Shown: piece after piece, positions 6,143 through 6,843 of the stretch
How the letters are laid out: every line of letters starts with the position of its first letter
Numbering within the stretch: the first letter of the stretch is position 1
Origin: Spirochaetales bacterium Spiro_01
GTDB lineage: Bacteria > Spirochaetota > Spirochaetia > Sphaerochaetales > Sphaerochaetaceae
Assembly: GCA_001604265.1 (NCBI GenBank)
Contig: LVBC01000150.1
Location: forward strand, 1 to 6,843
Direction of reading: 5' to 3'
Length of the DNA stretch: 6,843 bases
The notes under the pieces: model-generated
Databases searched by the model: none
Told to the model about the DNA's origin: nothing
Seen by the model: the letters and a program-made list of their open reading frames with translations, nothing else
Made by a program: the position numbers and the translations under genes

Positions 6143-6171
6143 ATTCTATCACTACTGTAGGATTTTTTCAA
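6143..6171 (-). promoter_or_regulatory. Predicted sigma-70-type promoter of the MFS gene
   Basis: On the minus strand TTGAAA (6171-6166) and TAGAAT (6148-6143) are separated by exactly 17 bases; each matches the consensus -35 and -10 hexamers at five of six positions. The -35 overlaps the TGA stop of the AEC gene. The -10 ends seven bases before the MFS ATG, so the predicted transcription start is at or within a base or two of that ATG. The promoter may also serve the ymdB-to-rpoN genes by readthrough. Confidence 0.6.
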
Positions 6172-6842
6172 AGCAGGCCGACGGCCCTGAAGCCTGCAGC
6201 CATGGCAAAAACAGTCACCATACTGAAGATGCATGTCCAGATAACGATCTGGCCAGCAAGGACATCATCTGCATCCATCTGGGAGGCCATCGCAGCAGAA
6301 GAGATGGCGACAGGTGCTCCGAAGACAGCAACGAAGATGCCGATGTGGGTAGGTGTCAGTGTTATGAAGCCCATCTCCTGTGCGGCAAAGGAGATTGCAA
6401 AGCCGATTACAGGAGCCATGACAAGGCGCATCAGCGTGCCTGCTGCTATCTCCTTCTTCATATCCGGAACATCTGTGATGTTGAAAAGTCCACCGAGTGC
6501 GATGAGACAGAGTGGAGTTCCGATCCTGTTGAGATAGGTCAGTGTCGTGTATAGCCACTTCATGTTCTTCTGGATCGTGAATACAGGGTTTCCTTCTGCA
6601 TCGGTCGGAAGCATTTCCCTGATGATAAGGCAGACGATTGCAGCCGCGATGCCCTGTATCATCGGATTCTTGACTATGCTCAGGGCTATTCTCTTCGGCT
6701 CGATCTTCGCACTCTTCGAATACATGGCGAAGCAGAGAACAGAGACTATGTTGAAGTAGAAGATGGTCGGAGCCTGGGCAGCAGCGGCAATGACGACAGC
6801 TTCAGCTCCCACAAGGCCCTCGACCAGGGGAAGCCCTATGAT
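6168..6842 (-). CDS. AEC family transporter (auxin efflux carrier-like permease), C-terminal part
   Basis: The last 224 residues of an AEC (auxin efflux carrier-like, PF03547-type) inner-membrane permease are present; the 5' end lies beyond the right edge. The fragment begins IIGLPLVEGLVGAEAV, which fits the family's conserved G-x-P-L-x-x-x-L-x-G-x-x-A segment. It continues with helices separated by KIEPKRIALSIVKNPMIQG, the typical 'lknP.i.a' linker between the two five-helix halves. Later segments TPLCLIALGGLF, MRLVMAPVIGFAI and FGAPVAISSAAMASQMDADDVLAGQIVIWT match the characteristic C-terminal helices (P-x-A, then a 'lA.qi' end). Bacterial members move malate or other small organic acids; the substrate here is not known. 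A GTG at 6812 is an internal valine, not the start. The stop is 32 bases before the MFS ATG, and the MFS promoter overlaps this gene's end. Confidence 0.88.
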   Translation of the reverse strand: MIGLPLVEGLVGAEAVVIAAAAQAPTIFYFNIVSVLCFAMYSKSAKIEPKRIALSIVKNPMIQGIAAAIVCLIIREMLPTDAEGNPVFTIQKNMKWLYTTLTYLNRIGTPLCLIALGGLFNITDVPDMKKEIAAGTLMRLVMAPVIGFAISFAAQEMGFITLTPTHIGIFVAVFGAPVAISSAAMASQMDADDVLAGQIVIWTCIFSMVTVFAMAAGFRAVGLL

Positions 6843-6843
6843 T

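Noticed and set aside
6163..6168. Six-T run on the plus strand as a terminator tail
   Set aside because: No gene on the plus strand ends here and no GC-rich stem precedes it; on the minus strand it is the A-run of the MFS promoter spacer and -35.
6136..6234. Longer MFS start at 6234 adding 33 residues
   Set aside because: The extension overlaps the AEC coding sequence, carries no signal or membrane segment, and lies upstream of the predicted promoter.
5554..6554. Plus-strand open frames opposite the MFS and AEC genes, rich in Cys, Asp, Glu and His
   Set aside because: The composition is the reverse-complement image of hydrophobic membrane-protein codons; no start signals or family features.
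1..6843. CRISPR arrays, tRNA/rRNA genes, insertion sequences, phage or toxin-antitoxin modules
   Set aside because: No direct repeats, RNA gene signatures, transposase or defence motifs were seen; the window is nearly all tightly packed housekeeping and transporter genes.

Overview
The window reads as ordinary chromosome of a diderm (Gram-negative-type) bacterium. It carries a lipopolysaccharide-transport block (lptC-lptA-lptB) directly followed by rpoN, plus an RseC-like membrane protein. Base composition is near-balanced, with clear AAGGAG-type ribosome binding sites. The lipoprotein form of LptC, the divergence of LptA and LptC, and the rseC/lpt/rpoN grouping with a YmdB-family gene would fit a spirochete of the Sphaerochaeta/Treponema kind. 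That assignment is an inference of low to moderate confidence; no rRNA or other taxonomic marker is present.

Layout. Positions 2-466 (+) hold the C-terminal end of a MATE-family efflux protein cut by the left edge. It converges with rpoN, and the two stop codons abut (466/467). Everything else is on the minus strand. In transcription order from the right these are: an AEC-family transporter cut by the right edge (6168-6842), an MFS transporter (4978-6135), a YmdB-family metallophosphoesterase-like protein (4115-4930), an RseC-like protein (3723-4118), an LptC-like lipoprotein (3186-3722), an LptA-like periplasmic protein (2576-3196), the LptB ATPase (1846-2583) and sigma-54 (467-1846). From ymdB to rpoN every junction overlaps or abuts, which is strong evidence for one translationally coupled transcription unit. 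No gene-free stretch exceeds about 50 bases.

How the genes fit together. LptB is the cytoplasmic ATPase, LptC the inner-membrane-associated periplasmic partner and LptA the periplasmic bridge of the lipopolysaccharide (or equivalent glycolipid) export machine; LptF, LptG and LptD are not in the window. RpoN next to lptB is a widely conserved arrangement. RseC-like and YmdB-like proteins at the head of the operon have no proven link to Lpt function. The two transporters upstream look like a separate unit or units: the MFS gene has its own good sigma-70-type promoter, placed so close to the ATG that the message could be leaderless.

No clearly new multigene system is visible. The most noteworthy item is the YmdB-family protein, whose fold motifs are conserved but whose metal-binding residues are largely replaced. 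The second is a perfect 16-base palindrome immediately upstream of that gene.
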